Numbered from the stretch's first letter, positions 28,878 through 37,520 are shown. The stretch is 64,000 nucleotides of DNA from Lysobacter enzymogenes (GCF_023617245.1 NZ_CP067396.1:372001-436000); one strand, 5' to 3'. Notes: generated by a model from the sequence alone, not told the origin. A program made the numbers and translations.

Positions 28878-31246
28878 TGGCCGCGCCGATCCGGATGACC
28901 CCCGCCCGCCGCATCGCCTTCGCCCTGCTGTGGCTGGGCGTGCTGGCCGTGGCCGGCTGGGCGATCGGCGCGCACCTGCAGCTCAGCGGCGACCTGCGCC
29001 GGTTCATGCCCAGCGCGCGCACGCCGGCGCAGAAGCTGCTGATCGACGAACTCGGCGAAGGCCCGGGTTCGCGCCTGTTGCTGCTGGCCATCGACGGCGA
29101 CGCGCCGGCGACGCTGGCCGCGCAATCGCAGGCGTTGCGCGCGGCGCTGGCGACGCAGCCGGCGTTCAAGCTGGTCGCCAACGGCGCCGGCCTGGGCCTG
29201 GACGCGGTGCCCGAACGCCTGCGCCCGTATCGCTACCTGCTCTCGCCCACGCTCGACGCGCAGCGCCTCGACGCCGGCTACCTGCGCGAACAGCTCGACA
29301 GCCGGGTGCAGGACCTGGGCTCGCCCGCGGGCGAGCTGATCGAGCCGCTGCTGCCGAGCGACCCGACCATGGAAATGCTGCGCGTGGCCGAGGCCTGGCA
29401 GCCGGCGCAGGCGCCGCAGACGCTGGACGGGGTGTGGTTCGATCCGGCCGGCAAGGAAGCGTTGCTGGCGGTGGAAACCCGCGCCGCCGGTTTCGACCCG
29501 GCCGGGCAGGAGCAGGCGATCGCCGCGATCCGCGCCGCGTTCGAGCGCGCGCGCGGCGCCAGCCCGGCGCGGCTGACCGTCAGCGGCCCGGGCGCGTTCT
29601 CGCTGGAGATCGGCGGGCGCACCCAGCGCGAGGCCAGCCTGATCGGCACCATCGACAGCCTGCTGTTCGTCGCGCTGCTGTGGCTGGCCTACCGCAGCTG
29701 GAAGGCGCCGCTGATCGGCGGCCTGCCGCTGGCGACCGCGGGCCTGGCCGGGCTCGGCGCGGTGGCGTGCATCTTCGAGGGCGTGCACGGCATCACCGTG
29801 GCGTTCGGCTTCACCCTGATCGGCGTGGTCCAGGACTATCCGATCCACCTCTACAGCCACCAGCGCCCGGGCCTGTCGCCGTGGGCCAGCGCGCGCAGCC
29901 TGTGGCCGACGCTGGGCACCGGCGTGGCCTCGACCTGCATCGCCTACCTGACCTTCTTCGTCTCCGGCGTCGACGGGCTGCAACAACTGGCGGTGTTCAC
30001 CATCGTCGGCCTCGCCACCGCCGCGCTGACCACGCGCTTCGTATTGCCGGCGCTGATCGATCCGGCGCCGCGCGACGTCGCGCAGTCGCGGCGGTTGGCG
30101 CGGGTGTGGAGCGCGCTGGCGCGCTGGCCGCGGCTCGGCGTGGCCAGCGTCTCGCTGCTGGCGGCGCTGGCCCTGGCGGTGGTGCTGTTCGTGCCCGGGC
30201 CGTTCTGGCAGAACGACCTGGCCAAGCTGACCCCGGTGTCGGAAGCGGCGCTGGCGCGCGACGCGCAGCTGCGCGAAGCGCTCGGCGCGCCGGACGTGCG
30301 CTACGTGATCGCGATCGAGGCCAAGGACGCCGAAGCCGCGCTGCAGGCCTCCGAAGGCCTGCTCGCGGAACTGCCGCTGCTGCGCCAGCGCGGCGCCATC
30401 GCCGGCTACGACCTGGCCGCGCGCTACCTGCCCAGCGCGCGCACCCAGTTGCAGCGCCAGCAGCGCCTGCCCGAACCGCAGGCGCTGCGCGCGGCGCTGG
30501 ACGCCGCGGTCGCGGCGACGCCGTTCCGCGGCGACGCCTTCGCCGACTTCCTGCGCGACGTGGAAGCCGCGCGGCATGCGCCGCCGCTGCGCCCGCGCGA
30601 CCTCGCCGGCACCGCGCTGGCGGCCAGCATCGAGGGCCTGCTGCGCGAACGCGAAGGCCGCGCCACCGCGCTGGTGTCGCTGACCGGCCTGCACGATCCC
30701 GAGGCGGTGGACGCGGTGGTGCGCAGGCACGGCGGGCAGTTGCTGGATCTCAAGCAGGCGTCCGAATCGCTGGTGGCCGAGTACCGCGGCCGGGTGCTGA
30801 CCGCGCTGGCCCTGGCCGGCGTGCTGCTGGCGCTGGCGGTGTGGGTGGCGCTGCGCTCGCCGCGGCGGGTGCTGCGGGTGCTGGCGCCGATGGCGCTGAG
30901 CACGCTGCTGATCCTGGCCGCGCTGCGCGGCTTCGGGGTCGAGCTCAACCTGTTCCACCTGGTCTCGCTGATCCTCGCCGCCGGCCTGGGCCTGGATTAC
31001 GCGTTGTTCTTCGACCACGCCGGCGACGACCGCGACGAACAACTGCGCACCCTGCACGCGGTGATCGTTTGCAGCCTGACCACGTTCATGGTGTTCGCGC
31101 TGCTGGCGCTGTCCTCGATCCCGGTGCTGCGCGCGATCGGCGCGACGGTCGCGCTCGGCGTGGTGTTCAACTTCGCGCTGGCCCTGCTGATCGTGCGCGA
31201 ACCGGCGATGGCGACCGCGGAGGAGGCCGCCGATGCGCAGCCGTGA
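28877..31246 (+). CDS. MMPL/RND-family exporter of the pigment locus
   Basis: A 789-aa inner-membrane protein with two RND-like halves, each of one helix, a large periplasmic loop and five clustered helices. Hydrophobic blocks lie at about residues 9-27, 250-345, 395-415 and 640-775. Loop 1 starts LQLSGDLRRFMPSARTPAQKLL, as in aryl-polyene MMPL exporters. The conserved region GVVQDYPIHLYSH lies in the first block and GLGLDYALFFDH in the second; their acidic residues (QDY and LDY) are candidates for proton relay. It likely moves the polyene lipid toward the outer membrane. It overlaps its neighbours on both sides. Confidence 0.9.
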   Translation: MAAPIRMTPARRIAFALLWLGVLAVAGWAIGAHLQLSGDLRRFMPSARTPAQKLLIDELGEGPGSRLLLLAIDGDAPATLAAQSQALRAALATQPAFKLVANGAGLGLDAVPERLRPYRYLLSPTLDAQRLDAGYLREQLDSRVQDLGSPAGELIEPLLPSDPTMEMLRVAEAWQPAQAPQTLDGVWFDPAGKEALLAVETRAAGFDPAGQEQAIAAIRAAFERARGASPARLTVSGPGAFSLEIGGRTQREASLIGTIDSLLFVALLWLAYRSWKAPLIGGLPLATAGLAGLGAVACIFEGVHGITVAFGFTLIGVVQDYPIHLYSHQRPGLSPWASARSLWPTLGTGVASTCIAYLTFFVSGVDGLQQLAVFTIVGLATAALTTRFVLPALIDPAPRDVAQSRRLARVWSALARWPRLGVASVSLLAALALAVVLFVPGPFWQNDLAKLTPVSEAALARDAQLREALGAPDVRYVIAIEAKDAEAALQASEGLLAELPLLRQRGAIAGYDLAARYLPSARTQLQRQQRLPEPQALRAALDAAVAATPFRGDAFADFLRDVEAARHAPPLRPRDLAGTALAASIEGLLREREGRATALVSLTGLHDPEAVDAVVRRHGGQLLDLKQASESLVAEYRGRVLTALALAGVLLALAVWVALRSPRRVLRVLAPMALSTLLILAALRGFGVELNLFHLVSLILAAGLGLDYALFFDHAGDDRDEQLRTLHAVIVCSLTTFMVFALLALSSIPVLRAIGATVALGVVFNFALALLIVREPAMATAEEAADAQP

Positions 31247-31733
31247 AGCGATCGCCGCGCTGATTCCGCACCAGGGCCTGATGTGCCTGTGGGAAGAAGT
31301 GCTCGAATGGGATCCCGAGCGGATCGTCGCGCGCAGCGAGGGCCATCGCGATCCGGCCCATCCGCTGCGCGAGGGCGGGCGCCTGCATGCGCTGCACCTG
31401 TGCGAGTACGGCGCGCAGCTGATGGCCGTGCACGGCGGCCTGCTGGCGCGCGCGCACGGCGGCCGCGCCCGGCCCGGCGTGCTGGTCGCGCTGCGCGGCG
31501 TGGAGTTGCGCGCGGCGCGCATCGACGACCTGCCCGGCGCGCTGGAAGGGCGCGCGCGCCAGCTCGCCGCGGGCGAGGGCAGTTGGCAGTACGAATTCGA
31601 GGTCCTGCACGCCGGCGAGTTGCTCGCCAGCGGCCGCGCGGCGGTGATGGCGCGGGAACAGGAAACGGTCGACGACCACGCACGGGCGGACGCGGCGGCG
31701 ACGCCGTCCGGCGCCGAAGGAGACGAACGATGA
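31233..31733 (+). CDS. second hotdog dehydratase (ApeP-like)
   Basis: A 166-aa protein. It begins with the ApeP motif IAALIPHQGLMCLWEEVLEWD (His12), followed by HLCEYGAQLMAVHGGLLA, the Glu-containing helix typical of the 3-hydroxylauroyl-ACP dehydratase/ApeP family, and GWxYEFEV-like strands (GSWQYEFEVLHAGELLASGRA). In aryl-polyene pathways two dehydratases, ApeI and ApeP, act together and both types are present here. It overlaps the exporter by 14 nt. The Asp/Ala tail after residue 145 is variable. Confidence 0.8.
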   Translation: MRSREAIAALIPHQGLMCLWEEVLEWDPERIVARSEGHRDPAHPLREGGRLHALHLCEYGAQLMAVHGGLLARAHGGRARPGVLVALRGVELRAARIDDLPGALEGRARQLAAGEGSWQYEFEVLHAGELLASGRAAVMAREQETVDDHARADAAATPSGAEGDER

Positions 31734-32470
31734 GCGCAGCGGACACGCCGGTGCGGCGGGCCCTGGTGACCGGCGGCAGCGGCGACCTGGGCGGGGCGAT
31801 CTGCCTGCGCCTGGCGGCGCAGGGATGGCGGGTGATCGTGCATGCCAACAGCGGCGTCGAGCGCGCCGAGGCGGTGGTGGCGCGGATCCGCGCCGACGGC
31901 GGGCAGGCCGAGGCGGTGGCGTTCGACGTCGCCGACGGCGACGCCGCGCGCGCGTCGCTGGAACGCCTGCTCCAGGCCGGGCCGATCCAGGGCGTGGTCA
32001 ACAACGCCGGCATCCACGACGACGGGCCGATGGCCGGCATGAGCGACGCGCAGTGGCGGCGGGTGATCGATGTGTCGCTGCACGGTTTCTTCCACGTTAC
32101 CCAACCGCTGCTGCTGCCGATGGCGCGCACCCGCTTCGGCCGCATCGTCAGCGTGTCGTCGGTCGCGGCGGTGCTCGGCAATCGCGGCCAGAGCAACTAC
32201 GCCGCGGCCAAGGCGGCCCTGCACGGCGCGTCCAAGTCGCTGGCGCGCGAGATGGCCAGCCGCGGCATCACCGTCAACGTGGTCGCGCCCGGGGTGGTCG
32301 AGGGACGCATGGCCGCCGAGGCGTTCGCGCCGGAGGCGATCAAGCAGATGGTGCCGGCCGGCCGCGCCGGCCGCGCCGACGAGGTCGCGGCGGTGGTCGC
32401 GTTCCTGTGTTCGGACGATGCGAGCTACGTCAACGGCCAGGTGATCGGGGTCAACGGCGGCATGATCTGA
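31730..32470 (+). CDS. FabG-like 3-ketoacyl-ACP reductase of the pigment locus
   Basis: A 246-aa short-chain dehydrogenase. The NADPH loop is TGGSGDLGG (14-22), NNAG is at 91-94 and the catalytic triad is Ser144, Tyr157 and Lys161 (YAAAK). It ends VNGGMI, as FabG proteins do. ATG 31730 has the ribosome binding site GAAGGAGA 8 nt upstream and overlaps the preceding stop. It reduces the 3-keto group after each ketosynthase step. All catalytic residues are intact. Confidence 0.92.
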   Translation: MSAADTPVRRALVTGGSGDLGGAICLRLAAQGWRVIVHANSGVERAEAVVARIRADGGQAEAVAFDVADGDAARASLERLLQAGPIQGVVNNAGIHDDGPMAGMSDAQWRRVIDVSLHGFFHVTQPLLLPMARTRFGRIVSVSSVAAVLGNRGQSNYAAAKAALHGASKSLAREMASRGITVNVVAPGVVEGRMAAEAFAPEAIKQMVPAGRAGRADEVAAVVAFLCSDDASYVNGQVIGVNGGMI

Positions 32471-32599
32471 GCGCCCCGGCGCCGCCGGTCGGCCCGCGGC
32501 GGCCGCCGATGAATGCGGCCGCGGCCGCCATGGCGCGCTTCACCGCGCGGTCGGCCGCGGCGTACTAGCATGGCGCCAGGTCCGTCGATGGAAGCCGCC

Positions 32600-33088
32600 A
32601 TGCGCACACCTCTTTTGCTGCTGGTCCTGGCGCTCGGCCTGAGCGCCTGCGCCAGCTCCCATGTGATCACCGGCCAGCCGCGGCCGCCGGTGCCGCTCGA
32701 GCAGGTGCGCGTGTACTTCGCGCCGCCGCCGAGCCGCTACGAGGAGATCGCCCTGCTGCAGAGCAACAGCGGCGCGTTCACCTACGGCGAGCAGAACAAG
32801 ATGAATTCGGTGATCAACAAGCTGCGCGCCGAAGCGGCCAAGCTCGGCGCCAACGGCGTGTTGTTCCAGGGCACCCAGGACGGCGACGGCGGCACCGGCG
32901 TCAGCGTCGGCGCGGGCGGCGGCAGCTACGGCGGCGGCCGCCATTTCAGCGGCGGCGGCGTCGGCGTGAGCATCAGCCCGCGGCAGAAGTTCGCGCGCGG
33001 CGTGGCGATCTACGTGCTCAATCCGCCGCCGATGAGCGACCGCGGCCCGCAAGGCCTGCCGCCTCCGCCTCCGCCGTCCACCCGCTGA
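32600..33088 (+). CDS. small lipoprotein with Gly/Ser-rich region, function unknown
   Basis: A 162-aa protein. ATG 32600 is chosen because MRTPLLLLVLALGLSACASS is a textbook lipoprotein signal with lipobox LSAC. The mature part has EQVRVYFAPPPSRYEEIALLQS, then a conserved helix NKMNSVINKLRAEAAKLGANGVLF typical of DUF4156-like lipoproteins. A glycine-rich stretch (GAGGGSYGGGRHFSGGG) and a polyproline end follow. It is 129 nt after the ketoreductase and has TACTAGCAT (32566-32574) as a possible own -10 region, so it may not belong to the pigment pathway. Confidence 0.75.
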   Translation: MRTPLLLLVLALGLSACASSHVITGQPRPPVPLEQVRVYFAPPPSRYEEIALLQSNSGAFTYGEQNKMNSVINKLRAEAAKLGANGVLFQGTQDGDGGTGVSVGAGGGSYGGGRHFSGGGVGVSISPRQKFARGVAIYVLNPPPMSDRGPQGLPPPPPPSTR

Positions 33089-33097
33089 GCGCGGCTT

Positions 33098-33165
33098 TTG
33101 CGGGAGGACCTTCAGGCCCGAGGCATTCGCGCTTTTGTGGGAGGGCCTTCAGGCCCGATGCTCTT
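33098..33165. repeat. two tandem CTTCAGGCCCGA repeats between convergent operons
   Basis: Direct copies at about 33100-33121 (GCGGGAGGACCTTCAGGCCCG) and 33137-33160 (GTGGGAGGGCCTTCAGGCCC) lie between the lipoprotein gene and the convergent glycosyltransferase. Same family as 9355. Confidence 0.8.
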
Positions 33166-33196
33166 GTGTCCGCTCGCCGGACAACGCCCGCAAGCC

Positions 33197-34072
33197 TCAG
33201 CGCGGCCCGGTCGACGCTTCGCGCCGCGGCGCGCCGGCGAATTCGCCGCTGGGATCGTCGATCAGCGGCGGATTGGCGCGGATGCTGCGGTACACCTCCG
33301 GCACCCGCCCGCGCCGCAGGCACTGCAGCACGATGTGCGAGGTGATCCGGCTGAAATCGCGCAGCGGCTTGAAGTGGCTGGCGCGGTAGGCCTGCTCGCC
33401 GTCGGCGTTGTAGCGCGATTCGATCGGCACCGAGACGCAGCGCGTGCCCAGCCGCTGCGCGGCCGACATCAGGATCTGCGCTTCGAACACGAAGTCCTCG
33501 CCCGGCACCCGCTCCAGCGCGGCCACCTCGGCCGGGTACAGGCGCTGCCCGCTCTGGCTGTCGGCGACCTGGTAGCCGGTGCCCCAGGCTACGCCCCAGT
33601 CGCCGAAATTATTGGCCAGCCGGCGGTAGGTGGGCTGCGCCGCGCGCTTGCGCAGGCGCGCGCCGATCACGATATGGCCGGGATGGCGGTTGCCGCTGTC
33701 GATCAGGCGGGCGATGTCGGCGGCCGCGTGCTGGCCGTCGCCGTCCATGGTCAGCACCGCCGCCGCGCCGCGGCGCAGCGCTTCGGCGAAGCCGTCGCGC
33801 AGGCTCGCGCCCTTGCCCTGGCGCCGCGGATGGCGCAGCAGCACCGCCGGCAGGTCGGCGATGCGCTCGCCGGTGCCGTCGTCGGAGCCGTCGTCGATCA
33901 CGATCACCAGCGCGCATTGCGCCAGCGCGCCTTCGACCACTTCGCGGATGCGCAGCGCTTCGTTGAGCGCGGGGATCACCACGGCGACGTTGTCGCGGTG
34001 CAGGCGCGCGCGCTCGGTGCGCGGGGCCGGCGCCAGCACCGGCACGCGCGTGCGCGAAGACGTGTCAGTCAT
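33197..34072 (-). CDS. family 2 glycosyltransferase of the pigment locus
   Basis: A 291-aa GT-A fold enzyme. The N-terminal pattern is VAVVIPALNEALRIREVVEGAL, the nucleotide-binding region VIDDGSDDGTGERIADL and the catalytic DxD-like segment LTMDGDGQHAAADI, followed by GARLRKRAAQPTYRRLANNFGDW. This is close to the dolichol-phosphate mannosyltransferase/undecaprenyl-phosphate transferase type. Glycosyltransferases occur in xanthomonadin clusters and may add the sugar head group of the pigment lipid. It starts 8 nt inside the preceding ketosynthase-like gene. The C-terminal 20 residues are Arg/Pro-rich and variable. Confidence 0.87.
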   Translation of the reverse strand: MTDTSSRTRVPVLAPAPRTERARLHRDNVAVVIPALNEALRIREVVEGALAQCALVIVIDDGSDDGTGERIADLPAVLLRHPRRQGKGASLRDGFAEALRRGAAAVLTMDGDGQHAAADIARLIDSGNRHPGHIVIGARLRKRAAQPTYRRLANNFGDWGVAWGTGYQVADSQSGQRLYPAEVAALERVPGEDFVFEAQILMSAAQRLGTRCVSVPIESRYNADGEQAYRASHFKPLRDFSRITSHIVLQCLRRGRVPEVYRSIRANPPLIDDPSGEFAGAPRREASTGPR

Positions 34073-34892
34073 GGTCCAGTTCCAGCCACAGGCCGCGGCC
34101 GCTGCCGGCGGGCAGGGCGATGCGAGGGACGGCGCCGGTCGCCAGCGCATCGAACAAAGGCAGCATCGGCGCACTGGCGTTGCCGGCGTCGCGCTGCAGC
34201 AGGCGGCCCGGGGCGGCGGGCGCGGCGGGCGGATCGCCGAGCCAGGCGTGCAGGCGCGGCGCGCCGGCGCGCGGCGCGCGGCTGAGCACCAGCGCCGCGC
34301 CGAGCAGGCCTTCGCTCGGCGCCGCCGCGCCGAGCGGGCCGTAGCCGGCGCCGTCGTAGCCGGCCAGCAGCACCGCCGCTTCGCCGGCCGCCAATTGCGC
34401 CAGCGCATCGATCAGCCCTTGGGCGAAGCTCGCCTCCAGCGCGCTCAGCGCGGTGGCCGGGCGCATCGCGCCGACGCCGATGGTCCAGTAGCCGGCGGCG
34501 GCGTTGTGCACCGAGTTGTGGAAGCGGGTCGGCGAGATCGCGCGCGGATCGGCGGCCAGGGTCGCGCACATGTAGTCGGTGATCGCCATGTCGCCGTGGC
34601 TGGAGGCGAACACCGACGACAGCGCGGCCGGATCGCGTCCGGCCGCGGCGCAGGCGGCCGCGGCCACGTCCAGCGCCACCGCCACCGTCTCCGGCGCGCG
34701 CCGGCGTTCGTTGGCCGGCAGCAGTTGCGGCGACGGCCGCGCCGGCGCGTCCGGCGCCGCTTCGCCGCCGAGCGCGTAGGCGCGCGCGGCGTTCCAGTCG
34801 GGCAGGCCGCGGCTCCAATAGCCGACGCCTTCGATCGCGGCGGCGAGCGCGGCGGCGGGGCGCGCGCCGGCGGAGTGGGAGGCGGCGCTCAT
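34065..34892 (-). CDS. truncated ketosynthase-like protein (chain-length-factor type)
   Basis: A 275-aa protein in the beta-ketoacyl synthase N-terminal-like family. It has the fold landmarks SVFASSHGDMAITDYMCATL, ISPTRFHNSVHNAAAGYWTIGVGAMRPATALSALEASFAQGLIDAL and a Gly-rich AVLLAGYDGAGYGPL, but it lacks the Cys-His-His triad: the nucleophile region reads MRPATALSALE. Together with the full ketosynthase just upstream this resembles the heterodimeric KS-CLF arrangement of aryl-polyene synthases. It overlaps the ketosynthase by 4 nt and the glycosyltransferase by 8 nt. Probably non-catalytic and structural. Confidence 0.83.
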   Translation of the reverse strand: MSAASHSAGARPAAALAAAIEGVGYWSRGLPDWNAARAYALGGEAAPDAPARPSPQLLPANERRRAPETVAVALDVAAAACAAAGRDPAALSSVFASSHGDMAITDYMCATLAADPRAISPTRFHNSVHNAAAGYWTIGVGAMRPATALSALEASFAQGLIDALAQLAAGEAAVLLAGYDGAGYGPLGAAAPSEGLLGAALVLSRAPRAGAPRLHAWLGDPPAAPAAPGRLLQRDAGNASAPMLPLFDALATGAVPRIALPAGSGRGLWLELDHD

Positions 34893-36088
34893 GCGCGCGC
34901 GAACACCAGCGAGCAGTTGTTGCCGCCGAAGCCGAAGGAATTGTTCATGGCGTAACGGATCGGCGCGCGCGCATTGTCGAAACGGATCTGCGGGCCGTTG
35001 CCCGGATCGGGCTCGCGGCTGTTGAGGGTGCCCGGCAGCTCGCCCGATTCCAGCGCGAGCAGGGCGAAAGCGGATTCGACGATGCCGGCGGCGCCGAGCG
35101 TGTGGCCGGTCCAGCCCTTGGTCGAGGACGCGTGCAGCTGCGGCGGGAACAAGGACGCGACCGCCAGCGCCTCGACCTGGTCGTTGGCCGGCGTGGCGGT
35201 GCCGTGCAGGTTCAGATAACCGATCTCGGCGGGCTCGACGCCGGCGCGCGCGAGCGCGTCGGCCATCGCCAGGCGCGCGCCCAGGCCCTGCGGGTGCGGC
35301 GTGGACATGTGGTGGGCGTCGCTGGATTCGCCGTAGCCGCGCAGCTGCAATCCGGCCTCGTCCGCGCCGCAACGCTCCAGCACCGCGAAGCCGCCGGCTT
35401 CGCCGAGCGACAGGCCGGTGCGGTGGGCGTCGAACGGCAGGCACGGGTCGGGCGACACCAGCTGCAGCGAATTGAAGCCGAACAGCACGCTGCCGCACAG
35501 CGTGTCGACGCCGCCGACCAGGGCCGCGTCGGCGAGCCCGGCGCCGATCAGGCGCGCGGCCTGGGCGAACACCTTGGCGCTGGACGAGCACGCGGTGGCG
35601 ACGGTGACGCAGGGCCCGCGCAGGCCGGTGGCCGCGGCGACGAAGGCGCCGGGCGAATGCGGCGTGTGCAGGTGCGCGCGCGACAGCGACGGCGGAAACC
35701 GCGGCGGATCGCCGCGCAAGCCGGCATAGGCTTCCTCGGTCGCGCCGATGCTGGCGGTGGAGGTGCCGACGATCACCGCGACGCGTTCGGCGCCGTAGCG
35801 CGCGGCGAGCGCGGCGGCGGCTTCGACGACGCCGTCGTGCTGCAGGCTCAGCCAGGCCAGGCGGTTGTTGCGGCATTCCCAGACGGCCAGGTGCGCCGGC
35901 AGCGGCGCGTCTTCCAGGCCGTCGACGCGGCCGATCCAACAGTCCAGCGGCGCCTGCTGCGGCGCCGTGGTCGGGAAATCGTTGCGGCGCAGCCCGCCGC
36001 GGCGCTCGCGCAAGGCCCGCGCCTGGGCGTCCAGGCCGCGGCCCAGGGCGGTGGTCGCGGTGTAGGCGCGGATCGCCAGCGGCGGCAT
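34889..36088 (-). CDS. beta-ketoacyl-ACP synthase of the pigment locus
   Basis: A 399-aa ketosynthase. Catalytic Cys167 is in VATACSSSAKVF, the first His in NLHGTATPANDQ (about residue 305) and the second in GWTGHTLGAAG (about 340). The glycine-rich end is NNSFGFGGNNCSLVF. ATG 36088 is chosen because MPPLAIRAYTATTALG matches ketosynthase N-termini; the frame is open 140 codons further, but that part is read-through of intergenic repeats. It is the first gene of the minus-strand KS, KS-like and glycosyltransferase unit, convergent with the rest of the locus. Confidence 0.92.
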   Translation of the reverse strand: MPPLAIRAYTATTALGRGLDAQARALRERRGGLRRNDFPTTAPQQAPLDCWIGRVDGLEDAPLPAHLAVWECRNNRLAWLSLQHDGVVEAAAALAARYGAERVAVIVGTSTASIGATEEAYAGLRGDPPRFPPSLSRAHLHTPHSPGAFVAAATGLRGPCVTVATACSSSAKVFAQAARLIGAGLADAALVGGVDTLCGSVLFGFNSLQLVSPDPCLPFDAHRTGLSLGEAGGFAVLERCGADEAGLQLRGYGESSDAHHMSTPHPQGLGARLAMADALARAGVEPAEIGYLNLHGTATPANDQVEALAVASLFPPQLHASSTKGWTGHTLGAAGIVESAFALLALESGELPGTLNSREPDPGNGPQIRFDNARAPIRYAMNNSFGFGGNNCSLVFARA

Positions 36089-36564
36089 CGGTGGAGCGGC
36101 GGGCGTCACTGCGGCGGGCGGTCGGCTGGGATGGAGACGGCGAAAGTATAGCCAGCCGGGGCGCGCGGCGACCGTAGTGGAACGCGTCGGGCCTGAAGGC
36201 CCTCCCACGACGAGAGCGAAAGGCCCTGCCGCCACCGGAGCGGAAAGCGTCGCGCCGGAAGCTGCTCCTGCGATCGGAGTGGACAGCATCGGGCCTGAAG
36301 GTCCTCCCGCCAGCGGAGCGAACGGCGCCGGGTCTGAAGGTCGTCCCGTCGCACGGGGCAGGGCGGCGTTCGCAGCGCGTTTGTGGGAAGGCCTCGGCTT
36401 TGGGTAGAAGAGCCGTGGCCCTTGCAGGAGGACCTTGGCTTTTGTGGGAGGGCCTTCAGGCCCGACGCGCTCCGCCCGGCGCCCGCGAACCCCGGCCGCC
36501 GCGAGTATCATGGCGCCCGCGCCGCGCTCCGCGGCCGCCCGACTTGCGATCCCGCGCGCCCGCC
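36089..36564. repeat. 476-nt divergent intergenic region with repeat copies
   Basis: From 36176 to about 36465 this holds several imperfect copies of the TCGGGCCTGAAGGCCCTCCC repeat. Four inverted-orientation copies lie near 36185, 36235, 36290 and 36330, and a forward copy (GTGGGAGGGCCTTCAGGCCC) at 36440-36465. The KS promoter and the YdcF-like gene promoter must lie at its two ends. TATCAT (36506-36511, within GAGTATCATGG) is a possible -10 box for the plus-strand gene. No protein-coding signal is seen in the region itself. Confidence 0.75.
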
Positions 36565-37248
36565 TTGACCACCCGCACCGCCCACCGCCTGTCCCTGTTC
36601 GGCGACCGCGACATCCTGCAGGTCGCGGCGGTGACCGCGACCGCGTGCGCGCTCAGCGCCGGCCTGGTCTATCTGGGCTATTTCGTCCACGTGCTGCGGG
36701 TCGCGCGCAACGCGCCGTGCCGGCCCGAACGCGGCGAATGCGTGCTGCTGTTCGGCAAGCACGCGCCCGGCGGACGCCTCGACCGCGATTTCGAGGCGCG
36801 CCTGGATCGCGCGGTGTCGCTGTGGCGCGAGCGTCCGCCGCGCAGCGTGGTGCTGCTCGGCGGCGGCGCCGCGGACGAAACCAGCGAAGCCGAACTGGCC
36901 CGCCTGGGCTTGCTCGCGCGCGGCCTGGCCAGCGACGCGCCGCTGCGGCTGGAAAACCAATCGCGCGACACCCTGCAGAACCTGCGCAACGCGCGCGAAC
37001 TGCTCGGCGAAGGCATGCGTTCGCGGGTGACCTTGCTCAGCAGCCGCTATCACCTGGCGCGCTGCGCCTGGTTCGCGCGCCGGCTCGGCTACGACTTCGA
37101 ACTGTGCGCGGCCGAACCGCGCCTGCGCCTGGACGCGCGCATGCTGGTGCGGCTGGCCGGCGAGGCGGCGTATGTCTGCCTGAGCGATGTGGGCGCGCGC
37201 TGGGCGCGCCTGATCGGCAACCGGCGCATGCTCGCGCGGGTCAGTTGA
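36565..37248 (+). CDS. YdcF-like DUF218 membrane-anchored protein
   Basis: Probably 227 aa starting at TTG 36565. There is no ATG in this frame near the conserved region, and the upstream continuation is repeat DNA. One membrane helix (about residues 21-42) precedes a DUF218 domain: CVLLFGKHAPGGRLDRDFEARLDRAVSLW, then VVLLGGGAADETSEAEL, ENQSRDTLQNLRNARELL and VTLLSSRYHLARCAWFARRLGYD, all standard DUF218/SanA-like blocks. These proteins are thought to act in envelope processes. The start codon is uncertain. Confidence 0.75.
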   Translation: MTTRTAHRLSLFGDRDILQVAAVTATACALSAGLVYLGYFVHVLRVARNAPCRPERGECVLLFGKHAPGGRLDRDFEARLDRAVSLWRERPPRSVVLLGGGAADETSEAELARLGLLARGLASDAPLRLENQSRDTLQNLRNARELLGEGMRSRVTLLSSRYHLARCAWFARRLGYDFELCAAEPRLRLDARMLVRLAGEAAYVCLSDVGARWARLIGNRRMLARVS

Positions 37249-37427
37249 CGCGACGCGGCTGAATCGTTCATCGATCGCGGCGCTGCCGCGGCGTGCTGCA
37301 ATCGCACATCCGCCGGCAATGCGCCCGCGCCGCGCGCAAGCGGCGAAAACCCGCTGTTTTCCGCGCTCCCGCGGCCGCCATGCGCGACCGCGCGACGTCT
37401 CGACGTTCACGTTCGGCTGAGAACCTG

Positions 37428-37478
37428 CTCACGCTTCTGGTGCCTGTGGGAGGCGAAAGCGTGAGCCTGGGCTAGAGT
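37428..37478 (+). promoter_or_regulatory. inverted repeat CTCACGCTT...AAGCGTGAG and -10-like box
   Basis: The half sites CTCACGCTT (37428-37436) and AAGCGTGAG (37457-37465) are perfect reverse complements, 20 nt apart. TAGAGT (37473-37478) follows 7 nt later in the position of a -10 box. A regulator dimer on the two half sites would cover the -35 area. Regulator identity is unknown; the XRE-cupin protein at 43404 is a candidate by proximity only. Confidence 0.4.
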
Positions 37479-37493
37479 CGGAACGCCTCCGGG

Positions 37494-37520
37494 CCGTCGC
37501 GCGCGATCGCGCGGCGACGG
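37494..37520. promoter_or_regulatory. 27-nt GC palindrome in the operon leader
   Basis: The sequence runs from CCGTCGCGCGCGAT to CGCGCGGCGACGG and is its own reverse complement except for a small offset in the middle. If transcription starts after TAGAGT at 37478, it would form a hairpin in the 5' leader about 85 nt before the first peptide start. Confidence 0.4.

Noticed and set aside
34889..36511. A 540-aa version of the ketosynthase with a 141-residue N-terminal extension
   Set aside because: The extension is translated intergenic repeat (repeated GPEGPP- and GGPSGP-like strings) and has no ketosynthase similarity.
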